Below, one piece after another: positions 8,067-16,861 of a stretch of DNA of 45,078 nt (positions are counted from its first letter, which is position 1; every line of letters begins with the position of its first letter). A program made the position numbers and the translations under genes. The DNA comes from an uncultured Acetatifactor sp. (GTDB taxonomy: Bacteria; Bacillota; Clostridia; Lachnospirales; Lachnospiraceae), in NCBI GenBank assembly GCA_910584865.1, contig CAJUCE010000039.1, positions 1 through 45,078 of the forward strand, in the 5' to 3' direction. The notes under the pieces are model-generated. The model searched no databases and had not been told where the DNA came from. It saw only the letters and a program-made list of their open reading frames with translations.

Positions 8067-10649
8067 TCACACCTTCACAGCAGCCGTCAGCGCGCCGTCA
8101 TTTACATCAATCTGCACAGTGTCTCCCTGGGATACCCCGTCAGACAAAATCAGCTTCGCTGTCAGCGTCTCCACATATTTCTGGATATACCGCTTCAGCG
8201 GACGGGCGCCGTATACCGGGTCATAGGCATTCTCTACGATGAATGCCTCCGCCGCCTCTGTCAGCTCCAGATTCAGATCTTTGTCAGAAAGTCTCCTGTT
8301 CAGATCGGCAATGATCAGCTCCACGATGCCGCCGATATTTTCCCTGGTCAGCGGTTTGAACAAAATGGTCTCGTCCAACCTGTTCAGAAACTCGGGGCGG
8401 AAATGACCGCGCAGGTCATTCATCACCTGCTCCTCCGCCTCCGGTGCGATCTGGCCGTCAGCCCCGATACCTTCCAACAGGTATCCCGCGCCGATATTGG
8501 ATGTCATGATCAGGATGGTATTCTTGAAATCCACGGCCCTGCCCTGTGAATCGGTAATTCTGCCGTCATCCAGCACCTGCAGCAGGACATTGAAAACATC
8601 CGGATGGGCCTTCTCGATCTCGTCAAAGAGCACCACGCTATATGGCTTCCTCCTGACTGCCTCAGTCAATTGCCCGCCTTCTTCATACCCCACATATCCG
8701 GGAGGCGCTCCGATGAGCCTGGACACGGAATATTTCTCCATGTATTCGCTCATATCGATGCGGACCATATTGTTCTCATCGTCGAACAGTGAGGCTGCCA
8801 GCGATTTCGCCAGCTCCGTCTTACCCACGCCCGTAGGTCCCAGGAACAGGAAGGAACCGATGGGCTTGGTAGGATCCTTGATGCCTGCTTTGGAACGGAT
8901 GATGGCCTCCGTAACCTTGGTAACCCCTTCGTCCTGGCCGATGACTCTCCTGTGCAGTTCTTCATCCAGGTGCAAAGTCTTATTTCGTTCACTCTCCGTC
9001 AGCTTTGTCACGGGAATGCCCGTCCAGCGGGAGATGATCCGGGCGATTTCCTCATCGGATACCTTCTCATGGACCAGGGACAGATCGGTGGCCCCGGTCT
9101 GTTCCTCCTGCTCCAGCTGCTTTTTCAAGGCAGGCAGTGTTCCGTAGCTCAGCTCTGCCGCTTTCTCCAGGTTCCCTTCCATCTGGGCCACCTGAATCTC
9201 ACTGTTCACGGCGTCGATCTGCTCTCTCAATTTCGACAGCTTATCGACGGATGCCTTCTCATTGTCCCACTGCGCCTTCCTGGAAGCAAAGCGTTCCTTT
9301 TCTTCCGCCAGCTCCTTCTGGAGATCTGCCAGACGTTCTTGACTCAATCGGTCATCTTCTTTTTTCAAAGCGGCTTCTTCGATTTCCATCTGCATAATCC
9401 GGCGCTGCAGTTCATCCAGCTCTGTCGGCATGCTGTCCAACTCCGTCTTGATCAAAGCACAGGCCTCATCCACCAGATCAATGGCCTTATCCGGCAGGAA
9501 GCGGTCCGAAATGTAACGGTTGGACAGCACTGCCGCACTGACCAGGGCATTGTCCATGATTTTCACGCCGTGGTAAACCTCATAGCGCTCCTTGATGCCC
9601 CGCAGGATAGAGATGGTATCCTCCACGGTAGGCTCCTCCACCATCACGGGCTGGAAACGTCTCTCCAGAGCCGCGTCCTTCTCGATATACTGCCTGTATT
9701 CATCCAGTGTGGTAGCGCCGATACAATGAAGCTCGCCCCTGGCCAGCATGGGCTTTAACATATTTCCGGCGTCCAGCGCCCCGTCTGTCTTGCCTGCTCC
9801 CACGATGGTATGCAGCTCGTCGATAAAGAGGATGATCTGGCCGTCACTGTTCTTCACATCCTCCAACACAGCCTTGAGACGCTCCTCGAATTCTCCCCTG
9901 TATTTGGCTCCTGCCACCAGGGCTCCCATATCCAGCGCGAATATCTTCTTGTCCTTCAATCCCTGAGGCACATCTCCCCGGACGATCCGCTGGGCCAGCC
10001 CTTCCACCACCGCGGTCTTGCCCACGCCGGGTTCTCCGATGAGGACCGGGTTATTTTTCGTCTTCCGGGAGAGGATCCGGACCACGTTGCGGATCTCCGT
10101 ATCCCTGCCGATTACAGGATCCAGCTTCTGGTTTCTCGCCTTCTCCACCAGCTCCTGGCCGTATTTTTCCAGCGTATCGTAAGTAGCCTCCGGATTGTCG
10201 CTGGTGACCCGCTGATTCCCCCGCACGGTAGACAGCGCCTGCAGGAAACGTTCTCTGGTGATACCGTATTCCTTCCAGATCTGCGCGATCTCCCGGTTTG
10301 GATATTTAAGCATGGCAAGGAAGAGATGCTCAACGGATACATATTCGTCTCCCAGTAACTTCGCCTCGTCCTCTGCGCTGATCAGGACTTTATTCAGATC
10401 CGCCCCTACAAATACATTGCCGCCCTGCACCTTGGTCCGTTTCGCCAGGGCCTGCTCCACGCGGCTGACGAAATGCTCCTTCTGGATCTCCATCTTCTCT
10501 ATCAGCCTCAGAATCAGGCTGTCCTCCACAGTCAGCAGGCTATAGAGGAGATGCTCCTGTTCAATCTCCTGATTGCCGTATTCATATGCCAGCTTCTGGC
10601 TGCCTTCCACGGCCTGCATGGATTTCTGTGTAAATTTCTGTATATTCAT
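8067..10649 (-). CDS. clpB: ATP-dependent disaggregase ClpB
   Basis: A full-length 860-residue Hsp100 chaperone that works with DnaK/DnaJ/GrpE to pull proteins out of aggregates in the cytoplasm. Domains in order: Clp N-domain (1-145), AAA1 with Walker A GEPGVGKTA and Walker B ILFIDELH, the ClpB-specific coiled-coil middle domain (about 400-520), AAA2 with Walker A GPTGVGKTE and Walker B VLFDEIEKAH, and the C-terminal D2-small domain. The long middle domain separates it from ClpC/ClpA. The start has AAGGAGG 7 bases upstream. It has its own promoter and terminator. No CtsR or CIRCE operator was recognised upstream. Confidence 0.95.
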   Translation of the reverse strand: MNIQKFTQKSMQAVEGSQKLAYEYGNQEIEQEHLLYSLLTVEDSLILRLIEKMEIQKEHFVSRVEQALAKRTKVQGGNVFVGADLNKVLISAEDEAKLLGDEYVSVEHLFLAMLKYPNREIAQIWKEYGITRERFLQALSTVRGNQRVTSDNPEATYDTLEKYGQELVEKARNQKLDPVIGRDTEIRNVVRILSRKTKNNPVLIGEPGVGKTAVVEGLAQRIVRGDVPQGLKDKKIFALDMGALVAGAKYRGEFEERLKAVLEDVKNSDGQIILFIDELHTIVGAGKTDGALDAGNMLKPMLARGELHCIGATTLDEYRQYIEKDAALERRFQPVMVEEPTVEDTISILRGIKERYEVYHGVKIMDNALVSAAVLSNRYISDRFLPDKAIDLVDEACALIKTELDSMPTELDELQRRIMQMEIEEAALKKEDDRLSQERLADLQKELAEEKERFASRKAQWDNEKASVDKLSKLREQIDAVNSEIQVAQMEGNLEKAAELSYGTLPALKKQLEQEEQTGATDLSLVHEKVSDEEIARIISRWTGIPVTKLTESERNKTLHLDEELHRRVIGQDEGVTKVTEAIIRSKAGIKDPTKPIGSFLFLGPTGVGKTELAKSLAASLFDDENNMVRIDMSEYMEKYSVSRLIGAPPGYVGYEEGGQLTEAVRRKPYSVVLFDEIEKAHPDVFNVLLQVLDDGRITDSQGRAVDFKNTILIMTSNIGAGYLLEGIGADGQIAPEAEEQVMNDLRGHFRPEFLNRLDETILFKPLTRENIGGIVELIIADLNRRLSDKDLNLELTEAAEAFIVENAYDPVYGARPLKRYIQKYVETLTAKLILSDGVSQGDTVQIDVNDGALTAAVKV

Positions 10650-10702
10650 GGGATACCTCCTTCTTTTTATGAATCAAGCAGGAAAACGCCGCGCCGTACA
10701 CC

Positions 10703-10741
10703 GACATCCCGGCCGGCGCTGCCAGCCATCTTTCGGATGTC
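10703..10741 (-). promoter_or_regulatory. Hairpin in the clpB 5' leader
   Basis: In the clpB leader RNA, GACATCC pairs with GGATGTC and encloses GCTGGC-AGC-GCCGGC. The stem ends about 55 bases before the start codon and does not cover the ribosome binding site. It may influence mRNA stability or heat response; that is inference. Confidence 0.4.
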
Positions 10742-10789
10742 GTGTGGGGAAAAACGGGATTACTGTTCCCTTGCATCTGTTCTACAACT

Positions 10790-10817
10790 AATATAACACC
10801 TTTTTCACAGAAAGCAA
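10790..10817 (-). promoter_or_regulatory. Predicted sigma-A promoter of clpB
   Basis: TTGCTT, a 16-base spacer and TATATT on the clpB strand, giving a leader of about 130 bases. Confidence 0.55.
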
Positions 10818-10852
10818 TTAAAAAAGTATAAAGTTTTTGAGAACGTAACAGG

Positions 10853-10887
10853 AAAATTTCCGGATCAGACTGCCATGATCCGGAAAT
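10853..10887 (-). terminator. Terminator after the motor gene pair
   Basis: Perfect 12-bp stem (ATTTCCGGATCA/TGATCCGGAAAT) with an 8-base loop followed by TTTTCC. It closes the csoR-copA-motor gene run. Confidence 0.8.
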
Positions 10888-10988
10888 CTCTGTAAATCAT
10901 CGTTATTAAAGTCCTGTCCCCTGCACTCCCGCCTGCCAAAACCAGATCATACTGCGCTTCCCTGCGCATACCTGTGCACAGACGCGCT

Positions 10989-11936
10989 CTACTGCTGCAG
11001 CACCTGCGCGATCTTCTCGATCATCTCGTCTTCCTTGAGCCGGAACTTGATCTCCACACGCCTGGAGGCGGCCATGTCGATTTCCTGAGTAGAGTTTCCG
11101 GCAGCATCTTTCGTATAAATCGGGTTGCTATAGGAACGTCCGTTGACGGTCAGAAGCCCTCTAAGCTGATCGATCTTGTCCTCCGCCAGACCGTTTTTGG
11201 GGTCCATGCAGAATTTTGCCACAGAATAGGCTCTTCCGTGTGAAAGCTCCATATTCATCTCGTAGCTGCCGTCCGTATCCGTATGCCCCTCAATAATGAT
11301 CTCCGCAATATAGTCGCGGAAATCATCCTGCAGCAGCACATCCAGATACATGGGGATAATCTCCTTTAAAGTACTCTGGCTGGCTGCAGACAGCGCGGCG
11401 CTGCCGTACGGAAATAGTACGTCGGAAGAGAAGGTAATGGATCCGGTCTGGGCATCCACACTCATGGTGGAATTATTGAACGCGGACTGCAGCGCCCCGA
11501 TGATGTCCGTCCGGATACCCACGATATTCTCCAGTTCCTGTTTGGTAGCGGTCAATTCGTTTCTGGCATTCTCGATCTCCAGATAGGCTTTGTTCAGTTC
11601 ATCCTGGGTCAGGGCAGCGTTTGCATAGGCCTGCTGCAGTTCCGCCAGGGAATCCGCCAGCTCCTTGTTGGATTGCTCGATGGCCGCCCGGTATTCCTCC
11701 AGATCGGCTTTGGCATCCTCCAGATCCTTTTTGGCTGCCTCCAATTCCTGTCTGGCCACCCCCAGGGAGTTCTGGGACTGCTCCAGATCCACGGTCTTCT
11801 GTTTATAAATAGCCAGGGTGATGGCAATGATCAGCACGAAGATCAGCAGCAGCGCGGCCATCATATCCGAGTAGGACTGCCAGTAGCTGTGTTCTCCGAA
11901 TGCCTCCCTGTTTCTTCTTCTAGTTCTTGTTCTCAT
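10989..11936 (-). CDS. MotB/ZorB-like stator protein with OmpA peptidoglycan-binding domain
   Basis: A 315-residue protein with a basic cytoplasmic N-terminus, one membrane segment (about 25-45) that carries the proton-pathway aspartate in SDMMAALLLIFVL, a long heptad-rich coiled coil (about 48-135), and a C-terminal OmpA-like domain (about 170-300, motif IIIEGHTDTDG). This is the MotB/PomB/ZorB layout: the Asp takes part in ion flow and the OmpA domain grips peptidoglycan. No flagellar genes are nearby. Its start overlaps the MotA-like gene by 17 bases, so the two are translationally linked and almost certainly form one complex. ZorB of Zorya defence and other non-flagellar motors are the closest analogies. 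Confidence 0.8.
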   Translation of the reverse strand: MRTRTRRRNREAFGEHSYWQSYSDMMAALLLIFVLIIAITLAIYKQKTVDLEQSQNSLGVARQELEAAKKDLEDAKADLEEYRAAIEQSNKELADSLAELQQAYANAALTQDELNKAYLEIENARNELTATKQELENIVGIRTDIIGALQSAFNNSTMSVDAQTGSITFSSDVLFPYGSAALSAASQSTLKEIIPMYLDVLLQDDFRDYIAEIIIEGHTDTDGSYEMNMELSHGRAYSVAKFCMDPKNGLAEDKIDQLRGLLTVNGRSYSNPIYTKDAAGNSTQEIDMAASRRVEIKFRLKEDEMIEKIAQVLQQ

Positions 11937-13071
11937 AGATACCCCTCATCTGTTCAAAGGTATGGAGCTGGGTGCTCACATCGCGGCTGATCTCCTCACA
12001 AGCGCCCGTCAGCTCTTCCTGCTGCTTTTTTAACGTCTCTGCAAACATTTCCTGACGTTCCAGCATATGATTAATCGTCTCCTGCATGCTGCGGTTGGAT
12101 TCCACTAGGGCTCCCGCCGCATCCAGCAGCGCCTTATTGCTCTCCGCATTGACGGACTGGGACTGGGCTGCCAGTTTTAAAGCCGCCCCCAAATCCCTGA
12201 ATTCCGTATTCATGGCGGACTGAATCTGCCCAAGGAATGCCTGGGACATCTGATCCAGGGCTTTTGCCTGATCCCGGGCCTCCCCTTTGGCCAGCGCCAG
12301 GATCTCCTTCATATAATTCGCCAGATTGGCCTGATACACCAGCATGGCCGCCGTATTTTCGTCGCTGCTTCCCGCAGACGGCGGCATGGCACATTGCCGG
12401 AAAGCATTTAAGAAATAATCCAGCTTCTCATAGGCATCTGCCATAATGCTCCGGTATACGAAATTAAAAATCAAAGAGAATATAATACCATATACAGAAG
12501 TATGGAATGCCACCTTCATTCCTGACAGCAGAGGGCCCACATTATCGGAAATGGTATAAATATCGTCCCCGCTGAAGGACCCTAAGCCCAGAGACAATCC
12601 GATGAAGGTTCCCAGGATACCCAGCCCCGTCATGGTGCCGGAGATGCCGGAATTGTAGTAATTGCTCCCCACCTTCTCCAACAGCTCCTCATTGATAAAA
12701 TCTTCGATGTCGCAGGGATTCTTGGTTTTCACACGCATGCGGAACTTGTTGAAGGCATCCTTTAAATTCTTCTCGTCGAAAAACGCCTTCTGCTCCTGGA
12801 GCGCACTCCACACATTTTGATTCCCTGCCTCCTTATACCCGGCCTGCAGATCCTTTGCCGCATCCTCCAGTTCATCCGTCAGCCTGTTCAGTCTGAGGAA
12901 ACTGGCGATGGATATAATAAACAGCACGCCGATGATCCCCAGAAAGATCCCGTTGATCATCAGATTGCTAAAGGATGTCACCTCCCCCGTAAACACGCCG
13001 TTCACATACATGACAAATGCCACCATGGCAAAATAAGCAATAAATAAAACAAAATATAGTCTGCTTTTCAT
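11920..13071 (-). CDS. MotA/TolQ/ExbB-family (ZorA-like) proton channel protein
   Basis: A 383-residue membrane protein. Two membrane segments lie at about 4-24 and 35-58; after a cytoplasmic loop come two more, one in SGTMTGLGILGTFIGLSLGL and one around VAFHTSVYGIIFSLIFNFVY. The GLGILGTFIGL pattern is the family core of MotA/TolQ/ExbB pores. A C-terminal cytoplasmic coiled coil of about 150 residues follows, as in ZorA, though shorter. It pairs with the OmpA/MotB-like protein encoded next. It starts 26 bases after copA with only a weak hairpin (CACCGT/ACGGTG) between, so copper-induced readthrough is possible. It is not a flagellar MotA. Confidence 0.8.
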   Translation of the reverse strand: MKSRLYFVLFIAYFAMVAFVMYVNGVFTGEVTSFSNLMINGIFLGIIGVLFIISIASFLRLNRLTDELEDAAKDLQAGYKEAGNQNVWSALQEQKAFFDEKNLKDAFNKFRMRVKTKNPCDIEDFINEELLEKVGSNYYNSGISGTMTGLGILGTFIGLSLGLGSFSGDDIYTISDNVGPLLSGMKVAFHTSVYGIIFSLIFNFVYRSIMADAYEKLDYFLNAFRQCAMPPSAGSSDENTAAMLVYQANLANYMKEILALAKGEARDQAKALDQMSQAFLGQIQSAMNTEFRDLGAALKLAAQSQSVNAESNKALLDAAGALVESNRSMQETINHMLERQEMFAETLKKQQEELTGACEEISRDVSTQLHTFEQMRGIYENKN

Positions 13072-13097
13072 TCGTTCCTCTCACTTTCTCCGCACCG

Positions 13098-16000
13098 TCA
13101 TTTTACGGTGATCCCAGTTACCTCATAACCTGCCTGCGTCACTGCCTCCTTCAATACAGCATCCGCAACCTCCCCGCTCATCTCCACGGCAGCGGTCTTC
13201 TCCTCCAGGCTCATGACGACGCTGCCGACGCCCTCCACTGCCTCCAAAGCCTTCTGCACTCTGCCGGTGCAATGCCCGCACATCATTCCTTCAATGGTCA
13301 TAACTTTCGTCATATTTTCCTTCCTTTCCGCGGAATCCTCCGCTGTACCATTCGCCGCTTTCGATTCCCGTACACCCAGGCAAGGGGACAGGGCATCCTC
13401 TGACGCACTACAACCTGCCGCTTCCGCCGCTCCCTCTCCCGAGTCGCCTATGCCGCCTGCTGCGCCGTTCTCTCCGGAATAACTTCCTCCCTCTTTCGGC
13501 CCGGCATAATCGGCTGTCTCTTTGCCCTCTGCCCGGAACCCGCTTTTAAAGCGTTTCAGTCTCAGCGCGTTGCCTACCACAAACACACTGCTCAGGCTCA
13601 TGGCCGCCGCGCCGAACATGGGATTTAATTTGATCCCAAATATAGGATACCACACTCCGGCCGCTAATGGAATACCTATTACATTATAAAAAAAAGCCCA
13701 GAACAAATTTTGTTTAATATTGCGGATCACGGCCCTGCTCAGCCGCACTGCCGTCACCGCGTCCCGAAGATCGCTTTTCATCAAAATGATATCCGCGCTC
13801 TCCATGGCCACATCCGTTCCGGCGCCGATGGCCATCCCCACATCCGCCGCGGCAAGAGCCGGCGCATCGTTGATCCCGTCGCCGATCATGGCCACCTTAT
13901 GCCCTGCCGCCTTCAATGCGCTGATCTTCTTCTCCTTATCCTGGGGCAGCACCTGTGCGACGACCTCCTCGATCCCCAGACGCTGCCGCACGGCCTCCGC
14001 AGTCCTCCGGTTATCTCCCGTGAGCATGACCACATGGATTCCCATCTCCTTCCATTTACGGATGGCTTCCCGGGAAGTGGGCTTTATCTCGTCGGCCACC
14101 CCGATCATTCCCAGGAAACGCCCTTCCTCCGCCATCAGAAGCGGTGTCATGCCTTCCCCTGCGACAGAATCAATTGCCTGCTGTACCATTGTGTCCAGAC
14201 GGATGCCCTTTTCCTCCAGATAAGCCTGATTGCCCACATAATACCGGGTTCCGGCCCCTGCTCCCGCATCCAGACGTCCAAGCGCTGCCTCCTGCCCGCC
14301 GGACGTGACCTCCCGGGCCCTGCTGTCCGAACCCGTTTCACTGCCTCCTATACTCTCTTCGCCGGCCTCTCCTGTCCTCCCTGAAAGTCTGGCCACGGAT
14401 ACGGCGCCGGCCTCCTCGGGCACCATGGGACGGGGCGGAAGCGCCTCCGCCAAAGATCCTTCCACGCCTCTTCCGAACACAGCCCGGAAATCTCTCACCT
14501 CGGGCACATGCAGCTTCAGGGAGGCAGCATGCTCCACCACAGCCTCCGCCAGGGGATGTTCGCTTTTCTTCTCCAATGCCGCCGCGATCTGCACAAAGGT
14601 ATCCACCGACATATCCTGCACCCAGACTCCTACCTGCATACATTTGAGCCTGCCTGCCGTAATCGTGCCCGTCTTATCCAGGACTACCGTATCCACTTCC
14701 CGGGCCTGCTGCAGCGCCTCCCCGGATTTGATCAGGATCCCGTGGCCCGCTCCCACGCCGGTGCCCACCATAATCGCCACCGGTGTAGCCAATCCCAGGG
14801 CACAGGGACAGGAGATCACCAGCACCGCGATGGCAGTGGAAATGGCAAACTCCGCCCCCGCCCCCGCCAGGAGCCATACGAGCAGAGTCACCAAAGCGAT
14901 CCCGATGACCACAGGGACGAATACACCCGCCACCTTATCCGCCAGCTGGGCGATAGGGGCTTTGCTGGCGCTGGCCTCCTCCACCAGGCGGATAATCTGC
15001 GACAGGGTGGTATCCTCCCCCACTCTGTCCGCCCTGCACTTTAGAAATCCGGCCTTATTCACGGTAGCCGACACCACCCTGTCTCCCGCCTGCTTCTCCA
15101 CAGGCACGCTCTCCCCTGTGATGGCAGCCTCATCCACGCTGGATGTGCCCTCTATGACAGTCCCGTCGGCCGGAATCAGGCTCCCTGGCTTTACCAGGAA
15201 GATATCCCCTTTGTACAGCTCCTGGGTGGGAATCTCCCTCTCTCGCCCCTCTGCGTCCAGAATAACGGCCGTTTTCGGCGACAGATCCATCAGCTTCGTA
15301 ATGGCTTCGCTGGTCTTGCCCTTTGAACGGCTCTCCAGAAACTTTCCCACCGTAATCAGCGTCAATATCATTCCTGCCGACTCAAAGTACAGGTCATGAG
15401 AATACTGCTCCACAACTGCCATATCGCCGTGCCCCAGCCCGAAGCTGATCCGGTACATAGCAAAGACGCCGTACACAATCGCCGCAGAGGCTCCCAGGGC
15501 AATGAGGCTGTCCATATTGGGGCTCAAATGCCGCAGGGTCTTAAACCCAACTGTGAAAAACTTCCGATTCATGTATACAATCGGCAGGAGCAGCAGCAGC
15601 TGTGTCATGGCGAAGGTCATGGCATTCTCATTGCCATGGAAATAACGATGTACAAAACCGGGGATGGGAATGCCGAACCACTCATTGTACATATGATACA
15701 TGGCCACATACATCAGCGGGAGCAAAAAGGCTATAGAGACTCCCAGCCTCTGTTTCATTGCAGCCGCCTCCTCACGGGCCTTGCGCTGCAGGCTGTCCCT
15801 GCCTGAAGAAGCTTCGTACCGGCTCGCTCCCACCCGGTCTGTCCCCGGCACGTAATCTCTCTCACCTGCCGGCTCCCCGTCACGCAGCTCCTCTTTATCG
15901 GCTCCCATGCTGCATTGACTATTCTGGTCTATCTCCGTTTTGCAGGTTTCTTCTCTGCCGTCCGCCCTGCACCGATCCGCGCCTGTTCCGGAAGTACACT

Positions 16001-16310
16001 GTCCTGCACCTTCCTCACCTGCCCTTACGCTGCACTGCCCTATCCGGGTCCCGGCACTTCGCGTCCGCCCTCCGCCGCCTGCACGGCCATTAGCGCCTCC
16101 TATAATCAAAGACGCCCCATATCCCGCTTTCTCCACTGCAGCTTCAATTTCCTCCCCGCCAAGCACTGCTTCCTCATAGCTGACGTCCATAGTTTCTGTC
16201 AACAGATTCACGGAAACCGCGTCCACCCCCTCCAGTTTCCGGACCGCTTTTTCCACATGAGACGAGCAGGCTGAGCAGGTCATCCCGGATATGTGATACC
16301 GTTTCTTCAT
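13098..16310 (-). CDS. copA: Copper-exporting P1B-type ATPase CopA with unusual linkers
   Basis: A 1070-residue Cu(I) exporter of the plasma membrane, far longer than the usual 740-830. N-terminal HMA domain with MTCSAC (residues 10-15), membrane part from about 188, actuator TGES near 398, CPC metal site in SCPCALG near 500, DKTGT near 545, SEHPL near 583, GDGINDAP near 795, and a second HMA domain with MMCGHC at the C-terminus (about 1000-1070). The extra length lies in three low-complexity Gly/Glu/Ala-rich stretches: 71-185 (five cysteines), 622-690 inside the nucleotide-binding domain, and 930-1000. No catalytic motif is missing. It follows csoR by 31 bases. Confidence 0.92.
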   Translation of the reverse strand: MKKRYHISGMTCSACSSHVEKAVRKLEGVDAVSVNLLTETMDVSYEEAVLGGEEIEAAVEKAGYGASLIIGGANGRAGGGGRTRSAGTRIGQCSVRAGEEGAGQCTSGTGADRCRADGREETCKTEIDQNSQCSMGADKEELRDGEPAGERDYVPGTDRVGASRYEASSGRDSLQRKAREEAAAMKQRLGVSIAFLLPLMYVAMYHMYNEWFGIPIPGFVHRYFHGNENAMTFAMTQLLLLLPIVYMNRKFFTVGFKTLRHLSPNMDSLIALGASAAIVYGVFAMYRISFGLGHGDMAVVEQYSHDLYFESAGMILTLITVGKFLESRSKGKTSEAITKLMDLSPKTAVILDAEGREREIPTQELYKGDIFLVKPGSLIPADGTVIEGTSSVDEAAITGESVPVEKQAGDRVVSATVNKAGFLKCRADRVGEDTTLSQIIRLVEEASASKAPIAQLADKVAGVFVPVVIGIALVTLLVWLLAGAGAEFAISTAIAVLVISCPCALGLATPVAIMVGTGVGAGHGILIKSGEALQQAREVDTVVLDKTGTITAGRLKCMQVGVWVQDMSVDTFVQIAAALEKKSEHPLAEAVVEHAASLKLHVPEVRDFRAVFGRGVEGSLAEALPPRPMVPEEAGAVSVARLSGRTGEAGEESIGGSETGSDSRAREVTSGGQEAALGRLDAGAGAGTRYYVGNQAYLEEKGIRLDTMVQQAIDSVAGEGMTPLLMAEEGRFLGMIGVADEIKPTSREAIRKWKEMGIHVVMLTGDNRRTAEAVRQRLGIEEVVAQVLPQDKEKKISALKAAGHKVAMIGDGINDAPALAAADVGMAIGAGTDVAMESADIILMKSDLRDAVTAVRLSRAVIRNIKQNLFWAFFYNVIGIPLAAGVWYPIFGIKLNPMFGAAAMSLSSVFVVGNALRLKRFKSGFRAEGKETADYAGPKEGGSYSGENGAAGGIGDSGEGAAEAAGCSASEDALSPCLGVRESKAANGTAEDSAERKENMTKVMTIEGMMCGHCTGRVQKALEAVEGVGSVVMSLEEKTAAVEMSGEVADAVLKEAVTQAGYEVTGITVK

Positions 16311-16341
16311 AATTATATAGCATCCTTTCTCAGACTTTTAT

Positions 16342-16665
16342 TTATTTCAATTTTTTCATCAACTCCACCGCTTCTTTCACCACGGCGAGATTGCCCTTCC
16401 TGATCTCTTCCACCACACAGGTCTCCATATGTTCCTGTAAGATCAGATATGCAAAGGACTGCAGCGCACTCTCCGCGGCAGCCACCTGCATGAGAATATC
16501 TCCGCAGTAACGGTTCTCCTCCAGCATCTTCCCGATCCCGTTTAACTGTCCCGTGATCCGGTTGAGACGGTTTTTCAGCTGTTTCAGCTCACTCTCCTGA
16601 CGGGGCGTGGTTTTCTGATGACAACAGCATGCCTGTTCGCATTTTGTATTATTGTCTCCTTCCAT
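16342..16665 (-). CDS. csoR: CsoR-family copper-sensing repressor
   Basis: A 107-residue DUF156 helical repressor. Copper ligands of the family are present: Cys in RYCGDIL, then His and Cys in EHMETC (H-x3-C). The N-terminus also holds CEQACCCH, a cysteine cluster absent from classic CsoR. Apo-CsoR holds DNA and lets go when it binds Cu(I). The operator sits in its own promoter (16741-16800), so csoR and the downstream copA are expected to be autoregulated and copper-induced. The extra Cys cluster might tune metal or sulfur response; that is inference. Confidence 0.88.
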   Translation of the reverse strand: MEGDNNTKCEQACCCHQKTTPRQESELKQLKNRLNRITGQLNGIGKMLEENRYCGDILMQVAAAESALQSFAYLILQEHMETCVVEEIRKGNLAVVKEAVELMKKLK

Positions 16666-16740
16666 AAGCGTTCTATCCTTTCCATATTTTCCTCATTTTT
16701 TGCATTCCGTTATGAAACATTTTGTATTTTATAGCCAAAG

Positions 16741-16800
16741 ATACCCCACAGGGGTATATCCGTCTAATAGCAGGATATACCCCTGTGGGGTATTTGTCAA
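16741..16800 (-). promoter_or_regulatory. csoR-copA promoter with paired CsoR operators
   Basis: TTGACA, a 17-base spacer and TATCCT. The spacer is exactly a G/C-tract box (AATACCCCACAGGGGTA), so bound CsoR would block polymerase. A second inverted copy lies beyond the -10: together they form a perfect 21-bp inverted repeat with an 11-base spacer (16741-16793). Confidence 0.85.
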
Positions 16801-16861
16801 GAGATTTATTACTGCCACTCACAAAATCCGTTCCAAAATGATACTTTTCCCACGCCTTCCT

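Noticed and set aside
10650..10850. CtsR or CIRCE operator upstream of clpB
   Set aside because: No tandem GGTCAAA or CIRCE inverted repeat could be found.
10989..13071. Complete Zorya defence system
   Set aside because: Only the two motor-like genes are present; neighbours are clpB, copA and csoR, with no ZorC, ZorD or ZorE.
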